The notes beneath the pieces were generated by a model, which worked only from the letters and a program-made list of their open reading frames with translations, searched no databases and was not told where the DNA came from. The position numbers were made by a program, and so were the translations under genes. From Nocardia sputorum (GTDB lineage Bacteria > Actinomycetota > Actinomycetes > Mycobacteriales > Mycobacteriaceae), in contig NZ_AP026978.1 of the NCBI RefSeq assembly GCF_027924405.1, positions 1,612,001-1,676,000 of the forward strand: 64,000 nt of DNA, read 5' to 3'. Below, one piece after another: positions 56,371 to 63,577 of the stretch; position 1 is the first letter of the stretch; the number at the start of each line of letters is the position of its first letter.

Positions 56371-56661
56371 GTGGTGGATCCTCTGAGTCTCGCGGTCGGC
56401 GCCGGACTCGTCGGTGTCGGCTGGGCCTTCGGCCGGTTCGGACATCGCCGAGCCCGGTCGAAGGGCCGCCTTCTCGCGCGCTGCGGTTGCGGGCACGACC
56501 TGGCGCTGCACGACCGCGCTACCGGCAATTGTCACGCCGAGATCTCCCGTAAGGGCACGCACGGCCTGCGGGAATGGGTGGGCTGCCAGTGTCGCCGCTA
56601 CACGGGGCCGACCCCGCTGGAAGAGGTGTTCGCCTCGCCGATACTGCCGCCGGAGTCCTGA
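56371..56661 (+). CDS. Small cysteine-rich membrane-anchored protein
   Basis: The 96-residue protein has an N-terminal hydrophobic helix (LSLAVGAGLVGVGWAFGRF), a basic stop, then a Cys/His cluster ARCGCGHDLALHDRATGNCH followed by GCQCRRYTGPTP. The CxCGH...C...CxCxRYxGP pattern recurs in small actinobacterial proteins and suggests a metal site; no function is known. GTG 56371 is chosen because TATACT lies six bases upstream, fitting a leaderless mRNA; in-frame GTG codons at 56365 and 56374 are alternatives. Confidence 0.7.
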   Translation: MVDPLSLAVGAGLVGVGWAFGRFGHRRARSKGRLLARCGCGHDLALHDRATGNCHAEISRKGTHGLREWVGCQCRRYTGPTPLEEVFASPILPPES

Positions 56662-56993
56662 GCCGGAAGAGGGGGCAGCCCGAAGGCCGTCGTGCCGAGT
56701 TCGCAACCGCCGTGCTGTCCCGCCCTCGAGGTTCCGCTGTGCGGAGTGAGGGCGACCCGCGTGGCATCGCGGTCGGTAACAGGCGGCGGTCGTGCACCGT
56801 GGCGCGCCGGGGGTAGCGTGAAAGGGCGCCGTCGCAGGGCCCGATTTCTTCCGCGGCGCGCCGATCTGGCACAATGCTCAGGTTGCCCTGGGTGGTTGTC
56901 GACCCGGCGCACCCCCTTATTCGGAGCATGAACCGGCCGAGCACGTCCAGTGCCGCCAGGGTCCTCTGTTCGCGCGAAACCAGAAGGATGGAA
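56662..56993. other. rplS upstream region
   Basis: No gene was found in this 332-bp gap. It contains the rplS promoter at 56842-56876 and a leader of about 118 nt that has complementary CCCTGG (from 56885) and CCAGGG (from about 56956) segments, which might fold. Confidence 0.6.
56842..56876 (+). promoter_or_regulatory. rplS promoter (shared ribosomal-protein promoter motif)
   Basis: CGATTTCT (56842-56849), 15 bp, TCTGGCACAATG (56865-56876): identical blocks and spacing to the element before rpsP. CACAAT (56870-56875) is the likely -10. Confidence 0.65.
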
Positions 56994-57335
56994 ATGAACA
57001 CCCTTGACTTCGTCGACGAGAAGTCGCTGCGCAGCGACGTCCCCGACTTCCGGCCGGGCGACACGCTGAACGTGCACGTGAAGGTCATCGAAGGCTCGAA
57101 GGAGCGCATCCAGGTCTTCAAGGGCGTCGTGATCCGCCGCCAGGGTGGTGGCATCCGCGAGACCTTCACGGTCCGCAAGGTGTCGTTCGGTGTCGGCGTG
57201 GAGCGCACCTTCCCGGTGCACAGCCCGAACATCGACCACATCGATGTCGTGACCCGCGGTGACGTCCGCCGGGCCAAGCTGTACTACCTGCGCGATCTGC
57301 GCGGCAAGGCCGCCAAGATCAAGGAAAAGCGCTGA
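56994..57335 (+). CDS. rplS: 50S ribosomal protein L19
   Basis: L19 lies at the interface of the subunits. The 113-residue protein has [59 protein letters not shown] and [20 protein letters not shown], typical along its length. ATG 56994 is six bases after AGAAGG; an in-frame ATG two codons earlier touches that site and is rejected. A hairpin follows. Confidence 0.97.
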   Translation: MNTLDFVDEKSLRSDVPDFRPGDTLNVHVKVIEGSKERIQVFKGVVIRRQGGGIRETFTVRKVSFGVGVERTFPVHSPNIDHIDVVTRGDVRRAKLYYLRDLRGKAAKIKEKR

Positions 57336-57365
57336 GTTAGCTTTTCGGTACAACAGATTTTCCTC

Positions 57366-57400
57366 AGCCCGGCATCGGACCACGGTTTCGCTGCCGGGCT
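57366..57400 (+). terminator. rplS terminator
   Basis: AGCCCGGCA (57366-57374) and TGCCGGGCT (57392-57400) form a perfect 9-bp stem with a 17-base loop. The last base of the stem is also the first base of the lepB -10 box. Confidence 0.7.
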
Positions 57401-57405
57401 AATCT
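57400..57405 (+). promoter_or_regulatory. Leaderless-type -10 box (lepB)
   Basis: TAATCT fits TANNNT and ends seven bases before the lepB GTG at 57413; no ribosome site is present. The matching upstream region is the rplS terminator hairpin. Confidence 0.5.
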
Positions 57406-57412
57406 GTTCGGC

Positions 57413-58195
57413 GTGGCAGACGAAAGTGGGTCGGTGTCGGTGTCCGAATCGGGCGACGAGGGTACGCGGGCAGGTCGCGCCAAGCGGCGCCCGAAGAAGA
57501 AGCAGCGGCCGTTCTGGCAGGAATTGCCGATTCTCATCGTGATCGCCGCGGTGATCGCCGCGCTGATGGTCACCTTCGTCGGCCGGCCGTACGTGATCCC
57601 GTCCGAGTCGATGGAAACCACGTTGCACGGATGCGCCGGATGCACCGGTGACCGCATCTACGTGCAGAAGCTCAGCTACTACTGGGGCGATCCGCAACCG
57701 GGCGACGTGGTCGTGTTCGTCGGGCCGCCCTCGTGGAACACCCACTACCAGTCGATCCGTTCGGACAACCCCGCGGTCCGCGGCGTGCAGAACTTCTTCT
57801 CCTTCTTCGGCCTGGTGCCGCCCGATGAGAACGATCTGGTGAAGCGGGTGATCGCGGTCGGCGGCCAGACCGTGGAGTGTTGCGATCCGCAGGGCCGGGT
57901 CATCGTGGACGGCAAGCCGCTGGACGAGCCGTACGCCCGCTACCTCGCCCCTTACGTTCCGGGCCAGCCGTACAACGCGAGCGGCGGACGCGAGTTCAAG
58001 CCCGTGAAGGTGCCCGAGGGGCATCTGTGGGTGATGGGCGACAACCGCAACCAGTCGGCCGACTCCCGCGCCCATATCACCGACGAACTGCAGGGCACCA
58101 TTCCCGTGGAGAACGTCCGCGGCAAGGCGGTGTTCAAGATCTGGCCGCCCGGCCGGATCGGCCCGGTGCGTTCGGAGAATCCCCAGGTGAACTGA
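57413..58195 (+). CDS. lepB: Signal peptidase I
   Basis: LepB removes signal peptides outside the membrane. The 260-residue protein has a cytoplasmic charged N-terminus (RAKRRPKKKQR), one membrane helix (LPILIVIAAVIAALMVTFVG), the catalytic serine S66 in PYVIPSESMETTL, the catalytic lysine K144 in NDLVKRVIAVGG, and the box GHLWVMGDNRNQSADSR. Two CxxC-like cysteine pairs (GCAGC, ECC) are extra. Expression probably uses the leaderless TAATCT promoter. It lies between rplS and rnhB as in mycobacteria. Confidence 0.96.
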   Translation: MADESGSVSVSESGDEGTRAGRAKRRPKKKQRPFWQELPILIVIAAVIAALMVTFVGRPYVIPSESMETTLHGCAGCTGDRIYVQKLSYYWGDPQPGDVVVFVGPPSWNTHYQSIRSDNPAVRGVQNFFSFFGLVPPDENDLVKRVIAVGGQTVECCDPQGRVIVDGKPLDEPYARYLAPYVPGQPYNASGGREFKPVKVPEGHLWVMGDNRNQSADSRAHITDELQGTIPVENVRGKAVFKIWPPGRIGPVRSENPQVN

Positions 58196-58210
58196 GCACG
58201 CGGCGCGCAG

Positions 58211-58216
58211 GATAAT
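58211..58216 (+). promoter_or_regulatory. Leaderless-type -10 box (rnhB)
   Basis: GATAAT is one base from TATAAT and ends six bases before the GTG at 58223. Confidence 0.5.
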
Positions 58217-58222
58217 TGGACG

Positions 58223-59029
58223 GTGGGGCAAGGGCGAGTGCCGGTGGGTAACGGTTGGCCGCCGCGCGTGGTGATGCGCAGGGCCGGAGGGTTGCGCACG
58301 CTCGAGGCGGCATTGATCCGCAGCGGTCTCGGGCCGGTCGCCGGTGTGGACGAAGCAGGGCGCGGACCCTGTGCGGGACCGCTCGTGGTGGCCGCGTGCC
58401 TGCTCGCTCCGAAGGCGTATGACAAGCTGGCCGGCCTCGACGACTCCAAGAAGCTCACCGAGGCGACCCGCGAAGAGCTGTATCCGGTGATCGTTCGTCT
58501 GGCGCTCGCCTACCAGGTCGTCGTCATCCCGGCCTGGGAGATCGACTCGATCGGCATCCACGTCGCCAATATCGAAGGGATGCGTCGCGCCGTGGCCGGG
58601 CTTGGGCGCACTCCCGGATACGTGCTGACCGACGGATTCCGGGTGCCCGGTATCCCGGTGCCCTCGCTGCCCGTGATCGGGGGCGACGGCGCGGCGGCCT
58701 GCATCGCGGCGGCCAGCATCCTCGCCAAGGTCACCAGGGACCGCATCATGGTCGAGCTGGACCAGCGGTTCCCCGGCTACGGCTTCGCCGCCCACAAGGG
58801 CTACAACACGCCCGAGCACACCGCCGCGCTGCACCGCCTCGGGCCGAGCAGCGAGCACCGTCGCTCGTGGCGCAACGTGCGCGAAGCCGCCGGGTTGCGG
58901 CCGGTCGCGGCGGCCGCCGACGAGGCCGACGCACTGCTGGCCGAGGGCGTGGACGAAGCGCTGCCGGAGCAGTTTCCGGACGGGCGTACGGCTGGCCGAG
59001 TAGCTACCGACGCGGCGCATGCGCGATGA
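58223..59029 (+). CDS. rnhB: Ribonuclease HII
   Basis: RNase HII removes ribonucleotides from DNA. The 268-residue protein has [20 protein letters not shown] with the metal residues D43 and E44, [13 protein letters not shown], the later acid in YVLTDGF, and [16 protein letters not shown] 40-residue Ala/Asp-rich tail follows the domain. The GTG start at 58223 has GATAAT six bases upstream, and its N-terminus of about 25 residues before the domain is longer than usual; a later start is possible. Confidence 0.93.
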   Translation: MGQGRVPVGNGWPPRVVMRRAGGLRTLEAALIRSGLGPVAGVDEAGRGPCAGPLVVAACLLAPKAYDKLAGLDDSKKLTEATREELYPVIVRLALAYQVVVIPAWEIDSIGIHVANIEGMRRAVAGLGRTPGYVLTDGFRVPGIPVPSLPVIGGDGAAACIAAASILAKVTRDRIMVELDQRFPGYGFAAHKGYNTPEHTAALHRLGPSSEHRRSWRNVREAAGLRPVAAAADEADALLAEGVDEALPEQFPDGRTAGRVATDAAHAR

Positions 59030-59075
59030 TGTCACCACACGACGCGATGCGGCGAGAAGGAGGACGTCCCACCCG

Positions 59076-59381
59076 ATGAGTGCCGAGGACCTCGAGAAGT
59101 ACGAAACCGAGATGGAGCTCTCGCTGTATCGCGAGTACAAGGACATCGTCGGTCAATTCTCGTACGTGGTGGAGACCGAGCGCCGCTTCTATCTGGCCAA
59201 TTCCGTGGAGCTGCGCCCGCAGAACGCGGACGGCGAGGTGTACTTCGAGGTGCGGATGAGCGACGCGTGGGTCTGGGACATGTACCGTCCGGCCCGCTTC
59301 GTCAAGCACGTCCGGGTCATCACGTTCAAAGACGTCAACATCGAGGAGCTGGAGAAGCCGGACTTGCGGCTGCCCGAGTGA
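59076..59381 (+). CDS. DUF2469 protein
   Basis: The 101-residue protein is nearly identical in pattern to Rv2901c: MSAEDLEKYETEMELSLYRE, GQFSYVVETERRFYLANSVE and WVWDMYRPARFVKHVRVITF. It is acidic and highly conserved across actinobacteria, always near rnhB; its function is unknown. AAGGAGG (59057-59063) is about 12 bases before ATG 59076. The open frame begins earlier at 59019, overlapping the rnhB end, but the ATG gives the conserved start. Confidence 0.93.
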   Translation: MSAEDLEKYETEMELSLYREYKDIVGQFSYVVETERRFYLANSVELRPQNADGEVYFEVRMSDAWVWDMYRPARFVKHVRVITFKDVNIEELEKPDLRLPE

Positions 59382-59483
59382 GCCTGCCGTTCAGTTCTGC
59401 ACAGCGACTCGGTTATCAACAGACTTTCCATTTCCCCAGGTCGACGGCTCTGACCTGATCCGGTTCCGGCGCACGCTGGCCGG

Positions 59484-59840
59484 GTGACAGACAGACAGGC
59501 GCTCGGCGCGCACGGGGAGGAACTGGCGGCGGCATTTCTGCGCGCCGCGGGAATGCAGATCGTCGCCAGGAACTGGCGTTGCCGATACGGCGAACTCGAT
59601 GTGATCGCCACGGACGGGGACGTGACCGCGTTCGTGGAGGTCAAGACCCGTTCCGGCGTGGGATACGGTACTCCGGCCGAGTCGGTCACCTTCGCCAAGC
59701 AGCAGCGGATTCGACGGCTGGCCCTGCTGTGGCTGGCCGAGCAGGACGGACCGTGGCGGCGCATCCGGTTCGACGTGGTGTCGGTGCTGGTGGCGCGTGG
59801 CCGCACACCGGTCATCGATCATCTCCGGGCGGTGTTCTGA
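59484..59840 (+). CDS. yraN: UPF0102/YraN endonuclease-like protein
   Basis: The 118-residue protein is of the YraN family: GAHGEELAAAFLRAAGMQIV, NWRCRYGELDVIATDGDVTA and FVEVKTRSGVGYGTPAESV form a restriction-endonuclease-like fold with E-x(n)-D-x(n)-EVK residues (ELD, EVK). A DNA-processing role is inferred from the comM-dprA-xerC context. The GTG start is 103 bp after the DUF2469 gene; its stop is directly followed by the comM ATG. Confidence 0.92.
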   Translation: MTDRQALGAHGEELAAAFLRAAGMQIVARNWRCRYGELDVIATDGDVTAFVEVKTRSGVGYGTPAESVTFAKQQRIRRLALLWLAEQDGPWRRIRFDVVSVLVARGRTPVIDHLRAVF

Positions 59841-61349
59841 ATGGCCCTCGGCCGGGCGCACTCGGTCGCGGTCACCGGCGTGGACGGTCTGCTCGTCGAG
59901 ATCGAGGCCGATATCGGGCAAGGCCTGCCGTCGGTCCATCTGGTCGGGCTCCCCGATACCGCATTGCAGGAGTCGCGCGACCGGGTGCGCTCCGCGGTGG
60001 CGAATTCGGGGGAGAAGTGGCCCGATGGCCGGGTGGTCCTCGCGCTGTCGCCCGCGACATTGCCGAAGCTGGGCAGCGTCTACGACTTGGCGCTCGCCGT
60101 CGCGGTGCTGGACGCGTCCGGCTCGGTTCCCTCCGATCGGCTCGCGAAGACCGTGCTGCTCGGCGAACTCGCGCTGGACGGCCGGGTACGGCGGGTGCGC
60201 GGCATCCTGCCCGCGGTGCTCGCGGCCCGCAAGGCGGGCTGGTCCACCGTCGTGGTCCCGGCGGTGACCATGGCCGAAGCGGGACTGGTCGAGGGCATCG
60301 AGGTCCTCGGGGCGCGCAGCCTGCGTGCCGTCGTGGCCTGGCTGCGCGGGGAAGGCGCGCTCGACGAGCCGGACGGCGACCTGCCCGACACGGTGCGCCA
60401 AGGCGGCGATCTCAGCGAGGTGGTGGGGCAGGACGAGGCCCGCTGGGCATTGGAGGTGGCGGCGGCGGGCGGGCACCATCTACTGCTCACCGGGCCGCCC
60501 GGCATCGGTAAAACGATGCTCGCGCAACGTCTTCCGAGTCTGCTGCCACCCCTCACGGAGGCCGAGGCACTGGAGGTGACCGCGATCCACTCCATGGCGG
60601 GCACGCTGGCCGGTGACCATCCGCTGGTCACCGCGCCACCCTTCGTCGCCCCGCATCACTCCACTTCGGTGACCGCGATGATCGGCGGTGGTTCGGGGAC
60701 CGCCCGGCCGGGCGCGGTCAGCCGGGCCCACCGCGGCGTGCTGTTCCTCGACGAGTGCGCCGAGATCGGCACGAAGGTGCTGGAAGCGATGCGAACGCCA
60801 TTGGAAGAGGGAGAGGTGCGTATCGCCCGGCGCGACGGCGTCGCGCGTTATCCGGCTCGTTTCCAGCTCGTTCTGGCTGCCAACCCGTGCCCGTGTGCCC
60901 CGGCGCGCGATGTCGACTGCATCTGCGCGCCGCTGGCTCGCCGCCGCTATCTCGGCAAACTGTCCGGGCCGCTGATGGACCGGATCGATATCTGGGTGCG
61001 GATGCACGGGCAGTCCGGCGCGGCGTTCAGCACCGACGCCGCGGAGAGCAGCGAGGTGGTCCGCGGCCGGGTCGCCGTCGCGCGGCGCGCCGCCGCCGAG
61101 CGCTGGCGCGAATACGGGTGGCTGACCAATGCCGAGGTTCCCGGCCACATCTTGCGCCAACGATTCCGATTGCCGCGGGAATCACTCGCGCCCGTCGAGG
61201 CCGCATTGCGTCTCGGTCGCATGTCCGCGCGGGGTGCGGACCGGGCCATTCGCGTCGCCTGGACGATTTCCGACTTGCGCGGCGGTGACCTGCCCACGGC
61301 ACAGGACGTTCTGGCCGCTCTGAACTTTCGTCAGCGGGGTGCCCAATGA
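59841..61349 (+). CDS. comM: ComM-type AAA+ ATPase (Mg-chelatase-like)
   Basis: The 502-residue protein has an N-terminal Lon-S16-like domain (VEIEADIGQGLPSVHLVGLP, LALSPATLPKLGSVYDLALA) and an AAA+ domain with Walker A LLTGPPGIGKTMLAQRL (about residue 217) and Walker B HRGVLFLDECAEIG, followed by cysteines in ANPCPCAPARDVDCIC. ComM homologues are hexameric helicases that help branch migration during natural transformation. Its stop overlaps the dprA ATG (ATGA). Confidence 0.94.
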   Translation: MALGRAHSVAVTGVDGLLVEIEADIGQGLPSVHLVGLPDTALQESRDRVRSAVANSGEKWPDGRVVLALSPATLPKLGSVYDLALAVAVLDASGSVPSDRLAKTVLLGELALDGRVRRVRGILPAVLAARKAGWSTVVVPAVTMAEAGLVEGIEVLGARSLRAVVAWLRGEGALDEPDGDLPDTVRQGGDLSEVVGQDEARWALEVAAAGGHHLLLTGPPGIGKTMLAQRLPSLLPPLTEAEALEVTAIHSMAGTLAGDHPLVTAPPFVAPHHSTSVTAMIGGGSGTARPGAVSRAHRGVLFLDECAEIGTKVLEAMRTPLEEGEVRIARRDGVARYPARFQLVLAANPCPCAPARDVDCICAPLARRRYLGKLSGPLMDRIDIWVRMHGQSGAAFSTDAAESSEVVRGRVAVARRAAAERWREYGWLTNAEVPGHILRQRFRLPRESLAPVEAALRLGRMSARGADRAIRVAWTISDLRGGDLPTAQDVLAALNFRQRGAQ

Positions 61350-63523
61350 GCGCGATGATGCCCGCCGAAGAGGGGGCGGCAAACCCGTCTGCGGCGGTGA
61401 CCGTACGCGGCGCCGCGGACGTTTCCGGCATTGTGGCGACGCGTGCGGCCAGGGATGTGTCCGCGACCGCGAATCCGCATGAGCCCCCTGCGGCCGGGGA
61501 TGTGTCTGCCGGCACGGAGGTGTCCCGGGCTGCCGACCTGCCTGCGGCGGGAGCGGTGCCCGGCGGCAGGAGCGCGTGCGTAACTGCTCCCGCGTCGCCG
61601 GTCGCCGAGGTGCCTGCTGTCGGGGCCTCCGCTACTGCGGACTTGCCTATCGTTGCGGGCTTGCCTGTCGTCGGGGACTCGGCTGCCGTTGGAGGCGCGC
61701 CTGTCGTCGGGGACTTGTCTGCCGTCGGAGGCGCGCCTGTCGTCGGGGACTCGGCTGTCGTCGGGGACTCGGCTGCCGTTGGAGGCGCGCCTGTCGTCGG
61801 GGACTCGGCTGTCGTCGGGGACTCGGCTGCCGTTGGAGGCGCGCCTGTCGTCGGGGACTCGGCTGTCGTCGGGGACTCGGCTGCCGTTGGAGGCGCGCCT
61901 GTCGTCGGGGACTTGTCTGTCGTCGGGGACGTGGCTGCTGGGGACCCGCCTGTAGTTGCGGACTTGCCTGTCGTCAGTGATTTGGCTGGCACTGAGGACT
62001 TGCCTGTGGTTGCGGGCTTGCCTGTCGTCGGGGGCTTGGCTGGTGGTCGGGACTCACCTATCGTCAGGGGCTCGGTTGCCACTGGGGACGTGCCTGTCGT
62101 TGCGGACTTGGCTGTCGTCGGGGACTTACCTATTGCGGCGGACTTGGCTGTTGCCGCACACTTGCCCGCTGACTCGGACGCACCTGCCGCCCCAGACCTG
62201 CCTGGAGGCGGAGAAGTGTTCGCCGCGAATGCGCCTGCGGTTGCGCACCCGCCCGCGGTGGACGTACCGGCAGCGGCGAACGGGCGCACGGTCGCCGACT
62301 CGTGCGCGGTGGCCCGAGCGCCTGCGCTCGCGGATGGGCGCTCGGTGGTCCAGGTGCCCGCGGGCGGTTCAGGATCGCTGTCCGGCGAACCGGATGCCCG
62401 GCGGCTCGCATGGGTGTACCTGTCGCGGGTGGTGCAGGGGCCGTGTGCGCCGCTGTCGGCGCTCGTCGAGTCGGTCGGGGTGGTGGAGGCGGCGCGTGCC
62501 GTGCGCGAGTGCGCCCTGCCCGAACCGCTTCGCGGGCCTACGGCGCAGCGGAGCGGTGTCGACGTGGCGGCGCGGGATCTGGAGATGATCGAGCGGATCG
62601 GCGGGCGGGTGGTGACGCCGGACGACCCGGAGTGGCCCGCCTGGCGCATGCTCGGTCTCACACAGCTCGAGCCGGGCCGGGATCGCGACGGCGCGGTACC
62701 GCTGGTGTTGTGGGTGCGCGGTCCACGCTCGCTGCTGGAGTCCAGCGAACGGGCGGTGGCGGTGGTCGGCGCGCGGTGCAGCACCGGGTACGGCAATCGG
62801 GTCACGGGAGAAATCGCGGGCGATCTCGCCGCACAGGGGTGGACCATTGTTTCCGGGGCCGCCTTCGGGATAGACGGCATGGCGCACCGGGCAGCGCTGT
62901 CGGTAGAAGGCCCCACGATCGCCGTGCTGGCCTGCGGCATCGACCGGCCCTACCCGGCGCAGCACGAGCGCTTGCTGGCCGACATAGCCGAGTCCGGCTT
63001 GGTGGTCAGCGAATACCCACCAGGCGTCTCCGCGCAGAAGCACCAGTTCCTCGCCCGGAACCGATTGATCGCCGCCCTCGCCGACGGTGTGCTCGTGGTC
63101 GAGGCCGGGCTGCGCAGCGGGGCGCGTAACACCGTCAAATGGGCGCGTCGCCTGGGGCGTCCGGCGCTGGCCGTGCCGGGCCCGGTCACCTCGGCCGCTT
63201 CGGTGGGCTGCCACCGCATGATCCGCGACGGCGAAGCGCTCCTGGTGACCAGGGCGGAGGAAGTCGTCGACGAAGCGGGGCCGTTGCGGTTGTCGCTTCC
63301 CGGAGCGGCGGCCGCGGGCGGCAACTTGGAGGACCAGTTGGCCGGAGACGAGGCGCTGGTCTTCGCCGCGCTGCCGAGAATCGGCTCCCGGCTGCCACTG
63401 GAGGTGTCGCGGCAGTGCGGACTGCCCCTTCCGGCGGTGCGTGCGACCTTGGCCGCACTCGAATTGACGGGTCTGGTGGCCAGTGACGAAAACGGTTGGC
63501 ACCGAACGGGGCGGCGCGGATGA
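61346..63523 (+). CDS. dprA: DprA with long repeat-rich N-terminal extension
   Basis: DprA loads RecA on incoming single-stranded DNA. The Rossmann-fold core begins about residue 350 (LAWVYLSRVV) and has AVAVVGARCSTGYGNRVTGE, VSGAAFGIDGMAHRAALSV, VVSEYPPGVSAQKHQFLARN and VVEAGLRSGARNTVKWARRL, followed by a C-terminal winged helix. The mycobacterial protein is about 390 residues; this frame is 725. The extra 345 N-terminal residues are Ala/Val/Gly/Asp/Pro repeats with a six-residue period (VVGDSA, AVGGAP). The ATG 61346 overlaps the comM stop (ATGA), which is the normal coupling point, so the extension is in frame with it. A downstream start near 62350 would give a typical DprA. Confidence 0.88.
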   Translation: MSAMMPAEEGAANPSAAVTVRGAADVSGIVATRAARDVSATANPHEPPAAGDVSAGTEVSRAADLPAAGAVPGGRSACVTAPASPVAEVPAVGASATADLPIVAGLPVVGDSAAVGGAPVVGDLSAVGGAPVVGDSAVVGDSAAVGGAPVVGDSAVVGDSAAVGGAPVVGDSAVVGDSAAVGGAPVVGDLSVVGDVAAGDPPVVADLPVVSDLAGTEDLPVVAGLPVVGGLAGGRDSPIVRGSVATGDVPVVADLAVVGDLPIAADLAVAAHLPADSDAPAAPDLPGGGEVFAANAPAVAHPPAVDVPAAANGRTVADSCAVARAPALADGRSVVQVPAGGSGSLSGEPDARRLAWVYLSRVVQGPCAPLSALVESVGVVEAARAVRECALPEPLRGPTAQRSGVDVAARDLEMIERIGGRVVTPDDPEWPAWRMLGLTQLEPGRDRDGAVPLVLWVRGPRSLLESSERAVAVVGARCSTGYGNRVTGEIAGDLAAQGWTIVSGAAFGIDGMAHRAALSVEGPTIAVLACGIDRPYPAQHERLLADIAESGLVVSEYPPGVSAQKHQFLARNRLIAALADGVLVVEAGLRSGARNTVKWARRLGRPALAVPGPVTSAASVGCHRMIRDGEALLVTRAEEVVDEAGPLRLSLPGAAAAGGNLEDQLAGDEALVFAALPRIGSRLPLEVSRQCGLPLPAVRATLAALELTGLVASDENGWHRTGRRG
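61637..62170 (+). repeat. 18-bp-period repeat tract in dprA, with three perfect 54-bp copies
   Basis: Perfect tandem copies of a 54-bp unit occupy 61727-61780, 61781-61834 and 61835-61888, preceded by a 36-bp variant (61691-61726) and followed by diverging copies. Each 54-bp unit encodes GGAPVVGDSAVVGDSAAV, itself three related six-residue motifs. Unit lengths are multiples of three, so copy number can change without shifting the frame. Confidence 0.95.
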
Positions 63524-63577
63524 GCCCCTTCGGCGCGGCCGCTTGCCATCCGCGCCGCGGATCGGGACGGTGGAAGC

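Noticed and set aside
59413..59421. TTATCAACA resembling a DnaA box
   Set aside because: Single copy with one mismatch to the consensus and no cluster or origin features nearby.
61691..61930. Possible CRISPR array
   Set aside because: The 54-bp units are directly adjacent with no unique spacers, and no cas genes are nearby.
61576..61980. Forward frames reading RRGLGCR- and SSGTRLPLEA-type repeats
   Set aside because: Repeat units are multiples of three without stops, so all frames stay open; only one continues into a known protein.
61027..62940. 637-codon reverse frame across the dprA repeats, reading repeated SPTTGAPPTAAE
   Set aside because: It is the antisense of a stop-free tandem repeat; the forward frame is joined to comM at one end and the DprA core at the other.
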